NCBI GenBank assembly: GCA_024225195.1
Contig: JAAEMV010000078.1
Location: 1 to 64,000, forward strand
Direction: 5' to 3'
DNA from: Planctomycetaceae bacterium
GTDB lineage: Bacteria; Planctomycetota; Planctomycetia; Pirellulales; Pirellulaceae
DNA: 64,000 nucleotides
Below are positions 1 through 9,598 of this stretch, one piece after another. The notes beneath the pieces were generated by a model. The model was not told the origin of the DNA and did not search any database. It saw nothing but the letters and a program-made list of their open reading frames with translations. Every line of letters begins with the position of its first letter. Within the stretch, counting starts at the first letter, position 1. The translations under genes were made by a program, and so were the position numbers.

Positions 1-1104
1 GAGGAGCAGGTCGAGCTTTACGAGGATGCTCTCAATTGCCTTGTTTTCCACGATGTCCTTTGTGGTGCGAGTACTCTCGGAAATATTTTTATTGATCTCA
101 TTGAAGTCTGTCCTCAGTTTCTCGTCCGTGAGGGCATTTTTTGTTAGTGTATTCGGTTCGGCCTTCAAACTCTTAACAGTCCGACCTGCATTGTCAATAA
201 ACTCAATAACTTTGTCCTTAATATCCCCATTCCATTCGTTTGGAATTTCTTTGTAAACCTCTAGTGTATTCCCTGCTATATCTGAGGTATCCCGAATACT
301 TTTCGACGTCTCTTTGATACTCTCGTCGATGCTGTTGAGTGTGCCGCGAAAAGTTGTTTGTGCTTCTCCGTTGGCTCCCAGTAGATTATCAAAGTTCGCA
401 ATTGCGTCTGCGAAATTGGGTTGATTTTCCTGCCGCTGAAACATGCCCGTGATTGAGTCTGAGGTAGTCTGGATTTTCTTAATTGTCGTAAAAAGGTTGT
501 TTGACTCATCGTCGGGAGCTCCAATTATCTCGGTGATTTTCCCGGCAGCTTGGTCAATTTTATTTGCTAGTTCGCTGAGATTTAATTTCTTTTCAGTGTC
601 ATCCTGTTCAGTGTCATTTCCTACTAGATTTCCAAGACCTTCGATTAACTTTGCTCCTTTTTCTCCGAGCACTGCTTCGATCGGATTATTTTTTTTGATG
701 ATAATTTCGGACTTAATTGAGCTTCCTTCGTTTGGATCTTCAATAGATTCAATGTTGATCACGACGTCACCAAGAATAGATTCGGATCCAATTACTGCCA
801 TTTCTTTGGAAGTATCAATCGTTCGCTTCTGTCCGTTGTCATCGGATTCCTGAATGCTCATCCATACGGTAACGCCCTCTCCATTGGGCGAAGGAGCTAC
901 CTTAGTAACGCGCCCGATCGGCAACCCAAATTTCTTAATGGGAGTGCCACTGGAGATGCCCGCTGCATTCTTTGTCTCTCCCGAGATTTGGTAGGAACTG
1001 CCAAAGAAGGGTTTGCCGCTAATGGTGAGGATCAAAATCCCTAAAATCAGCATCGAGATAACGACAAGAATGCCGACTCGAAATTTTAAGATTCTTTCAT
1101 CCAT
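1..1104 (-). CDS. mlaD: MlaD-like MCE-domain lipid transport protein (partial, runs off left edge)
   Basis: The ORF track misses this gene because its stop lies outside the window. Translated from the ATG at 1104, the minus strand stays open to base 1 in every segment I read, starting MDERILKFRVGI. One membrane segment (about residues 8-28) is followed by an MCE domain (about 36-120, with GTPIKKFGLPIGRV) and a long, probably helical tail rich in Asn, Asp, Thr and Lys. MCE proteins of this family bind phospholipid in the periplasm and work with an MlaE permease and MlaF ATPase; both lie directly upstream on the same strand (66-base gap from mlaF). Role is from family and context. The C-terminus and total length are unknown. 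Confidence 0.88.
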   Translation of the reverse strand, partial: MDERILKFRVGILVVISMLILGILILTISGKPFFGSSYQISGETKNAAGISSGTPIKKFGLPIGRVTKVAPSPNGEGVTVWMSIQESDDNGQKRTIDTSKEMAVIGSESILGDVVINIESIEDPNEGSSIKSEIIIKKNNPIEAVLGEKGAKLIEGLGNLVGNDTEQDDTEKKLNLSELANKIDQAAGKITEIIGAPDDESNNLFTTIKKIQTTSDSITGMFQRQENQPNFADAIANFDNLLGANGEAQTTFRGTLNSIDESIKETSKSIRDTSDIAGNTLEVYKEIPNEWNGDIKDKVIEFIDNAGRTVKSLKAEPNTLTKNALTDEKLRTDFNEINKNISESTRTTKDIVENKAIESILVKLDLLL

Positions 1105-1170
1105 AATGTTCACCTTCGAAAGTCGAAGTTTTCAATTTCAGTTGTCGTATAAATCAGTTGACAAAAAAGT

Positions 1171-2004
1171 TTATTGGTCGTGCCCATTGGCGCGCATCTC
1201 CATCAATCGCTCACCTGCTTCGCCATTGACGAATTGTTGTACCCGGCGGTCGCGACATGACTCAAGCTCTTTTACCGAACCGTCGAAAATGACCTGGTTT
1301 TCACCCGGGTCGAGTCGTTGCCGTGGAATCAGCATCACGACCCGATCTGCTACCTTGCGAGCAGTGTGCATATCGTGAGTGACGACGATACTGGTCACGG
1401 GGTTTCGAGATCGCGTTCGCAGTATTAGTTCATTGATGACATCGCTCATGATCGGATCGAGCCCGGTCGTTGGCTCGTCGTACATAATTAATTCAGGATT
1501 CATGATGAGCGCTCGTGCGAGTCCCACTCGTTTTCTCATGCCCCCGGACAGTTCTGCCGGTTTTTTGAAAACGACAGAATCGGGCAAGCCAACTTCGGAC
1601 AATCGGGACAATACCATTTCCCGTATTTGATTATCTGAGAACCTCCCGTGTTGCCTCAATGGAAAGGCAACATTTTGTCCGATGGTCATGCTGTCAAACA
1701 GAGCGGCATTCTGGAAGATGAACCCGTACCGCAGACGCATGCGACTGAGCTGTCTTTCTGTAAGTTGATTGATGTTTTCACCATCAAATTCGATTGTGCC
1801 AACCGTGGGTTTGACTAGGCCGATGATCGACTTCATTAGCACAGTTTTGCCGCAGCCACTTTCACCCAGCAAGGCGAGTGTTTGTCCGGGAGGAATCCTC
1901 AGTGTGATATCTTTTAGAACTTCTTGACTGCCAAAAGTAACGGAGAGTTTTTCGACATCGACAATTGATTCTTGTTCTTGATCGAGTAGTTGTTCAATCA
2001 TCAT
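1171..2004 (-). CDS. mlaF: MlaF-like ABC transporter ATP-binding protein
   Basis: A 277-residue ABC ATPase. Walker A is GESGCGKT, the signature is LSGGMRKRVGLARA, and Walker B is LIMYDEPTTGLDP followed by the switch histidine in VVTHDMHTA. It should power phospholipid transport between the membranes together with the MlaE permease and MlaD. The ORF-track start (2061) would overlap the permease gene. I chose the ATG at 2004 because it follows GGGAGGGAC and begins two bases after the permease stop, which suggests translational coupling. The C-terminal tail after the H-loop is short. Family is certain; the Mla assignment rests on the mlaE-F-D arrangement. Confidence 0.93.
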   Translation of the reverse strand: MMIEQLLDQEQESIVDVEKLSVTFGSQEVLKDITLRIPPGQTLALLGESGCGKTVLMKSIIGLVKPTVGTIEFDGENINQLTERQLSRMRLRYGFIFQNAALFDSMTIGQNVAFPLRQHGRFSDNQIREMVLSRLSEVGLPDSVVFKKPAELSGGMRKRVGLARALIMNPELIMYDEPTTGLDPIMSDVINELILRTRSRNPVTSIVVTHDMHTARKVADRVVMLIPRQRLDPGENQVIFDGSVKELESCRDRRVQQFVNGEAGERLMEMRANGHDQ

Positions 2005-2005
2005 T

Positions 2006-2872
2006 TTAGTAAGTCCCTCCCGGGTACCACGACTCGTATAGGGCCTTGAGTGATAGCCCAAGGCTTAAGTCGAGAATCAAAATAACGATGAACGCAAACA
2101 CGAACGATGAAGTTGCTGCTTTGCCGACTCCTTCGGCTCCGGGTTTACAGTTAAATCCCTGATAACAACTAATTAAAGAGATAGCGGATCCAAAAAATAG
2201 ACTTTTTAAGATCCCTGTGAATAAATCGAAGTTGTTGACAAATTTAGCGCTGTTCGTCCAGTAATAATGCTGATCGATATTCAGCCAAATGTTACTGTAA
2301 AAATAGCCGCCAGCGACACCCATGAAATCAGCCATGATTGTGAGTGTGGGGATGAATAGGAGGCACGCAAGAAATCGGGGTACGACTAGGTAGTGAATTG
2401 GATCTGCTCCCATCGCTGAGAGGGCGTCGATTTGCTCTGTGACGCGCATGGTTCCAAGTTCGGCCGCCATGGCACTGCCAACGCGGCCTGCCAACATGGT
2501 CGCGGCAAGTACCGGGCCGAGCTCGCGTACGAGGGTCAAGTTGATGACGCCTCCGAGTTGATTCGTTAAACCGTAATGGCCAAGCTGCGAACTGCTTTGT
2601 AAGGCCAGGACGACGCCAATGAATGTGCCAGTAAGAGCAACGACGGGTAAACTGGAAACGCCAACTTGATAAAAATTGGGCCAGAGGGTTTCGCCTTTGG
2701 GGAAGCGACTAAACATCCAGCGAAATGTGCTGAGAATAAAAAGACAAAAGTCGCCCAGAGCGATACAGCTCGAGATTACCAACTCGCCCCAGTCCGATAC
2801 CCATTCCGTAAACCAACCCGTGATCCGAGCGGCTAGTCGAGGTTTCGAATTATTGGGGGCAACGATCGACAT
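2006..2872 (-). CDS. mlaE: MlaE-family ABC transporter permease
   Basis: An inner-membrane permease of the MlaE/YrbE family, with about five to six hydrophobic segments. The diagnostic central stretch is LAGRVGSAMAAELGTMRVTE followed by QIDALSAMGADP, the family's conserved loop. It is first in the minus-strand mlaE-mlaF-mlaD cassette. The start is uncertain: the track start (2929, MYPWGAPQ) adds 19 residues of unlikely sequence, while the ATG at 2872 (MSIVAPNN) fits the family N-terminus but has a weak ribosome site. Either way the membrane domain is complete and the length (288 aa) is close to the usual 250-290. Confidence 0.92.
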   Translation of the reverse strand: MSIVAPNNSKPRLAARITGWFTEWVSDWGELVISSCIALGDFCLFILSTFRWMFSRFPKGETLWPNFYQVGVSSLPVVALTGTFIGVVLALQSSSQLGHYGLTNQLGGVINLTLVRELGPVLAATMLAGRVGSAMAAELGTMRVTEQIDALSAMGADPIHYLVVPRFLACLLFIPTLTIMADFMGVAGGYFYSNIWLNIDQHYYWTNSAKFVNNFDLFTGILKSLFFGSAISLISCYQGFNCKPGAEGVGKAATSSFVFAFIVILILDLSLGLSLKALYESWYPGGTY

Positions 2873-3309
2873 GAAATTAGTGCACAATCTGCGCGCACGC
2901 CTGTACTGTGGTGCCCCCCACGGATACATATCTCTGTCATCGACGAAACATTGGTACAGCTTGAGTAACTTTGAGGATTAGGAAAGATTTTCTGGCCTCT
3001 GGTCGAAAGATGGAACGATTTTCCACGCTCGATTTTTCTGCGATGGTTAAACCCAGTAATCCCAGCAATTTTCATCTGAATCCGCGGATGCTATCGGTCG
3101 GTCATTCCAGCGAGTGCTAGCGGTTATTCAAACGGGGGTGAGCAAGTTCGCAAAGCGGTGGTTAGGCGGTCGATCGAACTCAAAAGGAAAAAGATCGCGA
3201 AATGAGATCAGGATCGGAGGCGGGGTTTTGACTCAAAAGCGACTCAGGCGACCTAGGCCGTTGCCTGTGAGGAGCGGCTCCGAGATACGAAATAGGAGCG
3301 AATGCCAAT
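2873..3309. other. Gene-free stretch upstream of mlaE
   Basis: About 440 bases between the mlaE start and the cold-shock gene terminator. The short ORFs here (2833..3075 minus, 3114..3311 plus) have no signal peptide, ribosome site or recognisable motif and look accidental. The stretch must hold the promoter of the mla cassette, but I could not pick one with confidence. Confidence 0.5.
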
Positions 3310-3338
3310 AAAAAAAGCCGGCTAAAAAGCCGGCTTTT
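3310..3338 (-). terminator. Rho-independent terminator of the cold-shock gene
   Basis: Read on the minus strand: a 10-bp stem AAAAGCCGGC / GCCGGCTTTT with a six-base loop, followed by more T (seven T in a row in total). It lies 27 bases after the cold-shock stop codon. Confidence 0.85.
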
Positions 3339-3364
3339 CATGAAAACATTCAATGAATGTAGTC

Positions 3365-3565
3365 TTAATCGACAGGTGTCACGTTTTCAGCGCGTGGACC
3401 TTTTGGACCCATACCTTCGGTGTAAGTTACCGATTGTCCTTCGCGAAGATCGTCGAATCCGACGCCTTCAACGTTTGATGAATGGAAAAACATGTCCTGG
3501 CTTGTCCCAGTGTCAATGAATCCAAAACCTTTGTCAGTCAAACGCTTAATTGTACCTTCAGCCAT
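3365..3565 (-). CDS. Cold-shock domain protein (CspA family)
   Basis: A 66-residue single cold-shock domain. RNP1 is KGFGFI and RNP2 is DMFFHSSNV, both in the expected places, and the length is the usual 65-70 residues. Such proteins bind single-stranded RNA or DNA and act as RNA chaperones in the cytoplasm. The gene stands alone, with its own terminator and a non-coding upstream stretch long enough for the extended 5' leader common in this family. Start ATG at 3565 has AGGA about ten bases upstream. Whether it is cold-induced cannot be told from sequence. Confidence 0.95.
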   Translation of the reverse strand: MAEGTIKRLTDKGFGFIDTGTSQDMFFHSSNVEGVGFDDLREGQSVTYTEGMGPKGPRAENVTPVD

Positions 3566-3987
3566 TACTCAAAATCCTAAAAAGAAATCTAACAGTGCCT
3601 GCCAGAATCTACATCTACTTAAGGCCGCACTGCCAGTTAAGATACCTATTCTTACCGGCATCGCAACCGCGAAACCTTAAAAGTCAACAGATTTCCACGA
3701 TCGTTGTGTTTTTTTCCGTTGGTTTCGAAGCAAACCGGAACCCTTTCGTGATCGGAGCAACCGTTTAACGAGGCTTCGTGCGGGGGAAGGAAAGGGGGTT
3801 TTTGAATTTTAACCCGTGAAATAGCGAGTTGAATCGAGTTTTAGCTTTTTGAATGGATGGCATTCACGGTGAGGACCTAGGTCGAGGCGGCGGCAATTGA
3901 TTCAGGTAAATATTATTTAGTATTTGCTTCGAGCGGTGGTATAAACAGGGCGAATCTGAATCTTGTTGTCTTGTTGGAGAACTCAAA
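3566..3987. other. Divergent intergenic region (cold-shock gene / hydrolase)
   Basis: About 420 bases holding the 5' leader of the cold-shock gene (minus) and the upstream region of the alpha/beta hydrolase (plus). On the minus strand TTGCGA-16-TATCTT is a possible weak promoter for the cold-shock gene. No ORF here is convincing. Confidence 0.4.
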
Positions 3988-5769
3988 ATGGCTCAAACCA
4001 CTGGTCGAAAGACTTTCAAACTGCCTATTAGTCCCCGCTGGATGATCATGGGGGTGGTTGCCATTTCACTGTTGATGCCAGTAAATCAGTGTTTTGGGCA
4101 GGAAAAGAAAGCAGAAACGTGGATGGGCGTATTAAAAGCTGGTCCCCAGAAACTGCGGCTTCAGCTGAGGTTGAAGCCTGAAAAAGACGGCTCTTACAGT
4201 GGAGCAATGGTCAGCCTCGATCAAGTGGCGACTCCGATCCCATTCGATAAGGTTAAGCGAACCGCAAAACAGTTGACGTTTGAAATTAAGAAGCTGGGAG
4301 TTTCTTTTGCAGGTGATATGAATGCAGATCAAACCGCCGTGACTGGAGTGTTTACTCAGGGCTTAAAATTCAACATCGAGTTTAAACTTATTGACGATTG
4401 GAAACCATCGAAACACGTTGCGACTTGGGTGGGCAAGATGGAAGCGGGGCCGAAGCAGTTTGATTTTCAGTTTCGTGTGTTCGTGGATTTTCAAGGAAAG
4501 AAGTCCATTCAGCTGGATAGCCTCACCGAGGGGGTTAATGGATTAGAAGGCGGTTTTGAGCAAAAAGGGGATCAAATTACGCTGACCATCCCGGCGACGG
4601 CAGCCAGGGTCGTGGGGAAACTTGAGGCAGACGGAAAAGTGATTGACGGAACCTGGATCCAATCGGGTGCAAAAATTCCGTTGGTGCTAAAACGAATTCC
4701 CCTTGAGCAAACGAAATCGCCTGAGTTGAAGCGTCCGCAAACGCCGAAGCCTCCTTTTGATTACGAATCCGAAGATTTCAAAGTACAAGCGAGTTCGATT
4801 GATGCTAAATATTCAAACGAAGTTGTGCTTGCCGGGACGGTCACGATGCCGATCGGAAAAGGCCCTTTTCCAGCAGTTATTTTGACGAGTGGATCAGGCC
4901 CGCAGGATCGTGATGAGACGATCTTTGAGCATCGGCCATTTTTAGTCATTGCTGATTATTTAACCAAAAAAGGATTCGCCGTCGTGCGATACGATGACCG
5001 GGGTATCGGAGAATCCGAGGGAATTTTCGTTGAAGCGACCACTGCAGATCTGGCAGATGATTTAGAGGTTGTTTTTGAGTGGGCCAAGCAGAACTCCAAG
5101 ATAGATTCCAAGAAAATTGTTCTTGCTGGTCATAGTGAAGGAGGGATTATTGGGCCAATCGTTGCGAGTCGCAATGCGGATGTTGCGGGGGTCATTCTTT
5201 TGGCGGGAACTGGCGTGACTGGGCGTAAGATTGTTCTCAATCAGACTAGAAGGATTGCAGCGGTAGCAGGCCTGCCCGAGAAAATTCTAGATCTACAGGA
5301 TGAGTTGTTACGGCTAGTTGTTGCCAGATCAAAAGACGGACTTCCTATGGACGAAGATTTTGTCGACTCGCTGAATGACGTTTTTGCTGATTTAAGCGAA
5401 GATGAAAAGTTAAAATACGGTCTTAACGATGTTGCGACGAAAACAATACTGATGTTCAAATCGAAGTGGATGGAATATTTTTTAGAATTTGATCCGGCGA
5501 CCACGCTCAGCAAAACGCATTGTTCGGTTCTTTCTCTGATCGGTGAGAATGATCTTCAGGTCGATCCTAAACTGAACATGCCTGCCATTAAAGCTGCGAT
5601 GGAAAAGGCGGGGAATCAGGACTTCACTCAGGTTTTATTACCGAAGTTAAATCATCTTTTTCAAAATTGTGAGACGGGTTCGCCTAGCAATTACGTGATC
5701 ATCGAGCAGACGCTCGACGACACGGTGTTGAGTGAAATGAGTCGTTGGCTGGAAGCGCGGTTTAAGTAG
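3988..5769 (+). CDS. Secreted alpha/beta hydrolase with duplicated N-terminal beta domain
   Basis: A 593-residue protein. The N-terminus has a basic region, then a hydrophobic stretch ending near CFGQ, so it is probably exported. Residues about 45-230 hold two similar modules, each beginning with a copy of TWxGxxxAGP (TWMGVLKAGP and TWVGKMEAGP), which looks like an internal duplication of a lipid- or sugar-binding beta domain. The C-terminal half is an alpha/beta hydrolase of the dienelactone-hydrolase-like class: oxyanion region TSGSGPQDRDET, nucleophile elbow GHSEGG, acid in LIGENDLQVD and a histidine in LNHLF. Substrate unknown. It converges on clpC and shares the intervening hairpin. Confidence 0.85.
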   Translation: MAQTTGRKTFKLPISPRWMIMGVVAISLLMPVNQCFGQEKKAETWMGVLKAGPQKLRLQLRLKPEKDGSYSGAMVSLDQVATPIPFDKVKRTAKQLTFEIKKLGVSFAGDMNADQTAVTGVFTQGLKFNIEFKLIDDWKPSKHVATWVGKMEAGPKQFDFQFRVFVDFQGKKSIQLDSLTEGVNGLEGGFEQKGDQITLTIPATAARVVGKLEADGKVIDGTWIQSGAKIPLVLKRIPLEQTKSPELKRPQTPKPPFDYESEDFKVQASSIDAKYSNEVVLAGTVTMPIGKGPFPAVILTSGSGPQDRDETIFEHRPFLVIADYLTKKGFAVVRYDDRGIGESEGIFVEATTADLADDLEVVFEWAKQNSKIDSKKIVLAGHSEGGIIGPIVASRNADVAGVILLAGTGVTGRKIVLNQTRRIAAVAGLPEKILDLQDELLRLVVARSKDGLPMDEDFVDSLNDVFADLSEDEKLKYGLNDVATKTILMFKSKWMEYFLEFDPATTLSKTHCSVLSLIGENDLQVDPKLNMPAIKAAMEKAGNQDFTQVLLPKLNHLFQNCETGSPSNYVIIEQTLDDTVLSEMSRWLEARFK

Positions 5770-5808
5770 CAGGTGGGTAAGCGGTCTGAATTCATCGTGG
5801 GAAACAAA

Positions 5809-5839
5809 ACAAGCCCCGCTGTTTCCAGACGGGGCTTGT
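5809..5839 (-). terminator. Terminator of clpC (possibly bidirectional)
   Basis: A 10-bp perfect stem ACAAGCCCCG / CGGGGCTTGT with an 11-base loop sits between the convergent hydrolase and clpC genes. In the minus direction it is followed by TTTGTTT, so it best serves clpC. The plus-strand side has only a poor T run but may also stop hydrolase transcripts. Confidence 0.8.
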
Positions 5840-5865
5840 ATTAGTTATCAAATTTAAACTTCGGC

Positions 5866-8466
5866 TTAGTCTTCACTCGTGCCGGAATTTTCCGGTGAAT
5901 CGTCACCGGAATCGTCGTCTGCGACCCCGACACCGACGGCTTCTTCCTGGGGAGGTTCTTCCGGAGGTGGAACAAATTCGCTATCGAATTTGAGCCCTGT
6001 GATCTTGCCTTTGTCGTTCTTGACACCGTCGACAATGATTCGGTTCTTACCTTGGAAGTTACCTTTCAGCAATTCTTCCGAAAGCGTGTCTTCGACGTAG
6101 TTCTCCAAGGCGCGTCGCAATGGGCGTGCACCATACTCCAAGTCGGTTCCCTTTTTGATCAGGAAGTCTTTGGCGTCGTTGGAGAGTGTGAGTTCAAATC
6201 CACGCTCTGAAAGTCGCTCTCTAATTTTCGCCAGCTCGAAGTCAATGACCAACTTGAGGTCTTTCTTTTCAAGGTGTCGGAAAATGATCGGCGTTTCGGA
6301 AAGACGATTGAGAAATTCCGGTCGGAAAGCTTTATTGATTTCATCGTAAACGCGAGCCTTCATGCCCTCGAACGATTGATCTTCGCCGGCACCAGGAAGT
6401 CCAAAATGTGATTCATTCTTAATCGCGTGAGCACCAACATTGGTGGTCATGATTAAAATTACATTTCGAAAATCGATGTTGCGGCCAAAACTGTCGGTCA
6501 GGCGTCCCTCTTCCATGACTTGAAGGAGCATGTTGAAAATATCAGGATGCGCCTTTTCGATTTCGTCTAAAAGCACGACTGAGTACGGACGTCGGCGAAT
6601 CTTCTCGGTTAATTGGCCACCTTCTTCATAGCCAACGTATCCCGGAGGGGCTCCGATCAAACGACTCAGGTTGTGTTTTTCCATGTATTCAGACATGTCG
6701 ATTGCAACCAAAGCGTCTTCGTCACCGAACATGAATTCAGCCAGTGCCTTGGAAAGTAATGTTTTACCAACACCGGTTGGGCCGGCAAACATAAAGCAAC
6801 CAATTGGGCGTCGTGGATCTTTAAGACCACTTCGGCTTCGTCGAACAGCTTTCGAAATCGCGACTACCGCAGCGTCCTGGCTGACGACCTTCTTGTGAAG
6901 TTCGTCTTCCATTTTCATCAGCCGCATCGAGTCTTCGGTTGAGAGGCGTGTCAGTGGAACGCCAGTCATCTTGGAAATGACTTCTGCGATGACTTCTTCG
7001 TCGACTACGCCATCAGTTTCCTGAGACTTTTCGCGCCATTCACGCTTGATTTGTTCCTTCTTTTTACGAAGTTTATCGGCCTGATCTCTCAGGTTTGCTG
7101 CTTTCTCAAAATCTTGATTGGCAACCGCGTCCTCTTTCTCTTTGTTGAGACGCTCGATGTCTTCGTCGATTTCTTTAAGATCTGGTGGACGGCTCATGGT
7201 TCGTAATCGGACACGGGCACCTGCTTCGTCGATCACGTCAATTGCTTTATCCGGGAGGCATCTCCCTGTGATGTACCGACTGGATAGGTCAACCGCAGAG
7301 GCAACAGCATCATCGGTGATTTGCACTCGATGGTGTTCTTCGTACCTCTTGCGAAGTCCTTTCAAGATTTCGATTGTTTCTTCATTGGACGTAGGTTCGA
7401 CAATGATCTCTTGGAATCGACGAGCCAGTGCATTGTCTTTTTCAATGTACTTACGGTACTCATCAAGCGTCGTTGCTCCAATGCATTGAATTTCGCCACG
7501 TGCGAGAGCGGGCTTGAGCACGTTGGCAGCATCAATTGCTCCTTCCGCACCGCCGGCACCGACGAGCGTATGTAATTCGTCGATGAACAAAATGGTGTTT
7601 TTCGCACGGCGAACTTCGTTCATTACCGCTTTGATGCGTTCTTCGAACTGTCCACGGTATTTAGTACCAGCAACCATCATTGCGAGGTCGAGAACAACGA
7701 TCCGCTTGTCGGCTAGGATTTCAGGTACTTCCCCGGAAACCACTAGCTGAGCGAACCCCTCAACGATCGCAGTTTTTCCAACTCCGGCTTCACCGAGAAG
7801 GACTGGATTGTTTTTGGTTCGTCGGCACAAAACCTGAATGGCTCGCTCGATCTCTTCGGAGCGACCAATAACGGGATCCAATTTGCCTTGTTTGGCTAAC
7901 TCGGTAAGGTCTCGTCCGAAACTATCGAGAGCGGGCGTTTTCGACTTTCCACCCTGCTTACGTTCGCTGCCTTCGCTACCGCCTGAGCTCTCGCGACCTC
8001 CTCGCTCGGAACCCTCGCCTCCTTCAAGGCCGTTTCCGAGGAGATTGAGGACTTCTTCACGAACTTCTTCTAGTTTTAGTCCAAGGTTCATCAGCACCTG
8101 GGCGGCAACCCCTTCTTGTTCTCGAAGGAGGCCTAATAAAATGTGCTCGGTACCTACGAAGTTATGGTTGAGGTTGCGAGCCTCTTCCATTGAGTATTCG
8201 ATGACCTTTTTGGCTCGCGGGGTTTGTGGAAGTTTCCCCATCGTGATCATTTCTGGACCACTCTGGACTAGCTTCTCCACCTCCAAGCGAATTTTTCGGA
8301 GGTCAACATCAAGATTTTTCAAGACATTGGCGGCAACGCCCGTGCCTTCTTTAACCAAGCCGAGCAGCATGTGCTCGGTGCCAATATATTCGTGATTGAA
8401 ACGCTGAGCCTCTTGATTGGCCAGTTGCATGACCTTTCTTGCTCGATCAGTAAAGCGTTCGTACAT
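5866..8466 (-). CDS. clpC: ATP-dependent Clp protease ATP-binding subunit ClpC
   Basis: An 866-residue AAA+ unfoldase of the ClpC type. In order: two Clp_N repeats (about 1-145, with GTEHMLLGL and GTEHILLGL); a Gly/Ser/Glu-rich linker (about 148-175); first AAA domain (Walker A GEAGVGKT, Walker [10 protein letters not shown]); a UVR-containing middle helix region (about 420-460, [12 protein letters not shown]); second AAA domain (Walker A GPTGVGKT, Walker [14 protein letters not shown]); and an acidic Pro-rich C-terminal tail. It delivers substrates to ClpP in the cytoplasm. Start ATG 8466 is preceded by GAGGAAAAG. ClpP is not in the window. The acidic tail [10 protein letters not shown] is longer than in Bacillus ClpC. 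Confidence 0.97.
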   Translation of the reverse strand: MYERFTDRARKVMQLANQEAQRFNHEYIGTEHMLLGLVKEGTGVAANVLKNLDVDLRKIRLEVEKLVQSGPEMITMGKLPQTPRAKKVIEYSMEEARNLNHNFVGTEHILLGLLREQEGVAAQVLMNLGLKLEEVREEVLNLLGNGLEGGEGSERGGRESSGGSEGSERKQGGKSKTPALDSFGRDLTELAKQGKLDPVIGRSEEIERAIQVLCRRTKNNPVLLGEAGVGKTAIVEGFAQLVVSGEVPEILADKRIVVLDLAMMVAGTKYRGQFEERIKAVMNEVRRAKNTILFIDELHTLVGAGGAEGAIDAANVLKPALARGEIQCIGATTLDEYRKYIEKDNALARRFQEIIVEPTSNEETIEILKGLRKRYEEHHRVQITDDAVASAVDLSSRYITGRCLPDKAIDVIDEAGARVRLRTMSRPPDLKEIDEDIERLNKEKEDAVANQDFEKAANLRDQADKLRKKKEQIKREWREKSQETDGVVDEEVIAEVISKMTGVPLTRLSTEDSMRLMKMEDELHKKVVSQDAAVVAISKAVRRSRSGLKDPRRPIGCFMFAGPTGVGKTLLSKALAEFMFGDEDALVAIDMSEYMEKHNLSRLIGAPPGYVGYEEGGQLTEKIRRRPYSVVLLDEIEKAHPDIFNMLLQVMEEGRLTDSFGRNIDFRNVILIMTTNVGAHAIKNESHFGLPGAGEDQSFEGMKARVYDEINKAFRPEFLNRLSETPIIFRHLEKKDLKLVIDFELAKIRERLSERGFELTLSNDAKDFLIKKGTDLEYGARPLRRALENYVEDTLSEELLKGNFQGKNRIIVDGVKNDKGKITGLKFDSEFVPPPEEPPQEEAVGVGVADDDSGDDSPENSGTSED

Positions 8467-8579
8467 GTTCTTTTCCTCGTCCTAACCTATCGATTATTCA
8501 GGTTTCAAAATCTGAAAGTCGTTTTTATTAGTTGCTGGTTTTCTTTGTTGTTCGATTATACGTGATTATCGGCTTTGTA

Positions 8580-9197
8580 TTAAGCGGCGTCAGACCACTC
8601 ATTGTTATTGTTTGACTCTAACGTTGAAGAATGTTCGAGTTTTTCCTCGTCTTGCGTTGAAATAATCTCTCGAATTAATTCTTCCTCTCGTTTGCATTCA
8701 AAGTTCCACTCTACCGCTTCGTCGAAACGCTTGATCTCTTTTAGTTGTTGAAGCGATTGATCTAACTTCCGTGAGTGCCGAAATAGTGTGGCCAGTAATA
8801 GCCGAGCTTCGATGTCTCGTGGGTGTTGATCAATTTGACGATTCAATAAAGTTTGAGCTTCTCCCCAATGCCCCTTTAAGTATTCGTGTTGTGCTTGAAT
8901 AAACAAGGTGTCGGGTCGCTCGGTGACAGCAACCTTGTCGGTCACAGGAACTGCCACCAAGTCAGTTAGACGGTTATACGAAACTAAAGCCGTTGCGGCC
9001 CAAATTAAACAAATCACTGGCCAGGCGATTAGCGGGAACGCTTCGCCTAATGACCACTTCCATAAGAAACTGGAAATCAACGCAATGTTCAACAGGATTG
9101 AGAAACCAATTGCTGCAAACAGTGAAGACCAATGGCCTTTACACCAAAGACCCGGTAATCCGGGCCAGCTGCACAGCAATAATGGACCCCAACGCAT
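8580..9197 (-). CDS. Membrane protein with TPR-like C-terminal domain
   Basis: A 205-residue protein not assigned to a named family. The N-terminal 90 residues have about three hydrophobic segments (LLLCSWPGL, FAAIGFSILLNIALISSFL, LIAWPVICLIWAATALV). The rest is soluble and looks like two TPR helices (FIQAQHEYLKGHWGEAQTLL and ARLLLATLFRHSRKLDQSL), then a charged tail. I chose ATG 9197 (MRWGPLL) over the track start 9251 because GGAG precedes it. It lies 113 bases upstream of clpC on the same strand, so co-transcription is possible. Function unknown; a TPR suggests protein contacts at the inner membrane. Confidence 0.7.
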   Translation of the reverse strand: MRWGPLLLCSWPGLPGLWCKGHWSSLFAAIGFSILLNIALISSFLWKWSLGEAFPLIAWPVICLIWAATALVSYNRLTDLVAVPVTDKVAVTERPDTLFIQAQHEYLKGHWGEAQTLLNRQIDQHPRDIEARLLLATLFRHSRKLDQSLQQLKEIKRFDEAVEWNFECKREEELIREIISTQDEEKLEHSSTLESNNNNEWSDAA

Positions 9198-9598
9198 GGG
9201 TGATCTCCAAGTTCCAATTAAAAATACCACCGGAAAACAGCGGTGCGGCAATAAAATTTGCCAGTCGAGGTTCCCCGTAACAAATAAGTATCAATCTGGA
9301 CGCAAAATAGGTCAATCTCAATCAAAAAACAGGTTTCGGGGGATTCTAAGGGGGACTATCAATGACCGTTTGCGTATGATCTATACGTAAATTCTCGGTA
9401 TTTGGTTTAGTTTTGAACTAGCGCTCACTTGTTTTTGATTCCTCTGAAACCGCTATCAAATTAAGAAGAGTCAACTTAGGGTGACTGGTTCGAACTAAAA
9501 AAACTTCATTTCAAGTCTAAATTTTTCCCAATCACGTTACTGCTCACTGACAAAACGAACTTTCGAGGTGTCAAACTGGCAGATTTTTTTCAAAAAAA
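9198..9598. other. Divergent intergenic region before thiD2-thiE
   Basis: About 400 AT-rich bases between two divergent genes. Reading by eye for a TPP riboswitch before the thiamin gene found no convincing conserved core. The small ORFs on either strand are shadows or chance. Presumably promoters for both neighbours lie here. Confidence 0.4.

Noticed and set aside
2833-3075. 80-residue minus ORF overlapping the mlaE start
   Set aside because: Out of frame with mlaE and lacking any motif.
3114-3311. Arg-rich 65-residue ORF before the cold-shock terminator
   Set aside because: Runs up to the terminator of the opposite gene, with no ribosome site and no family resemblance.
3862-3874. A 13-base sequence ATTCACGGTGAGG also present at 34743-34755 (before the atp operon)
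   Set aside because: Tens of 13-base matches are expected by chance in 64 kb, and no third copy or shared function supports a common operator.
9252-9598. TPP riboswitch before thiD2-thiE
   Set aside because: The conserved core could not be recognised by eye; a covariance-model scan would decide.
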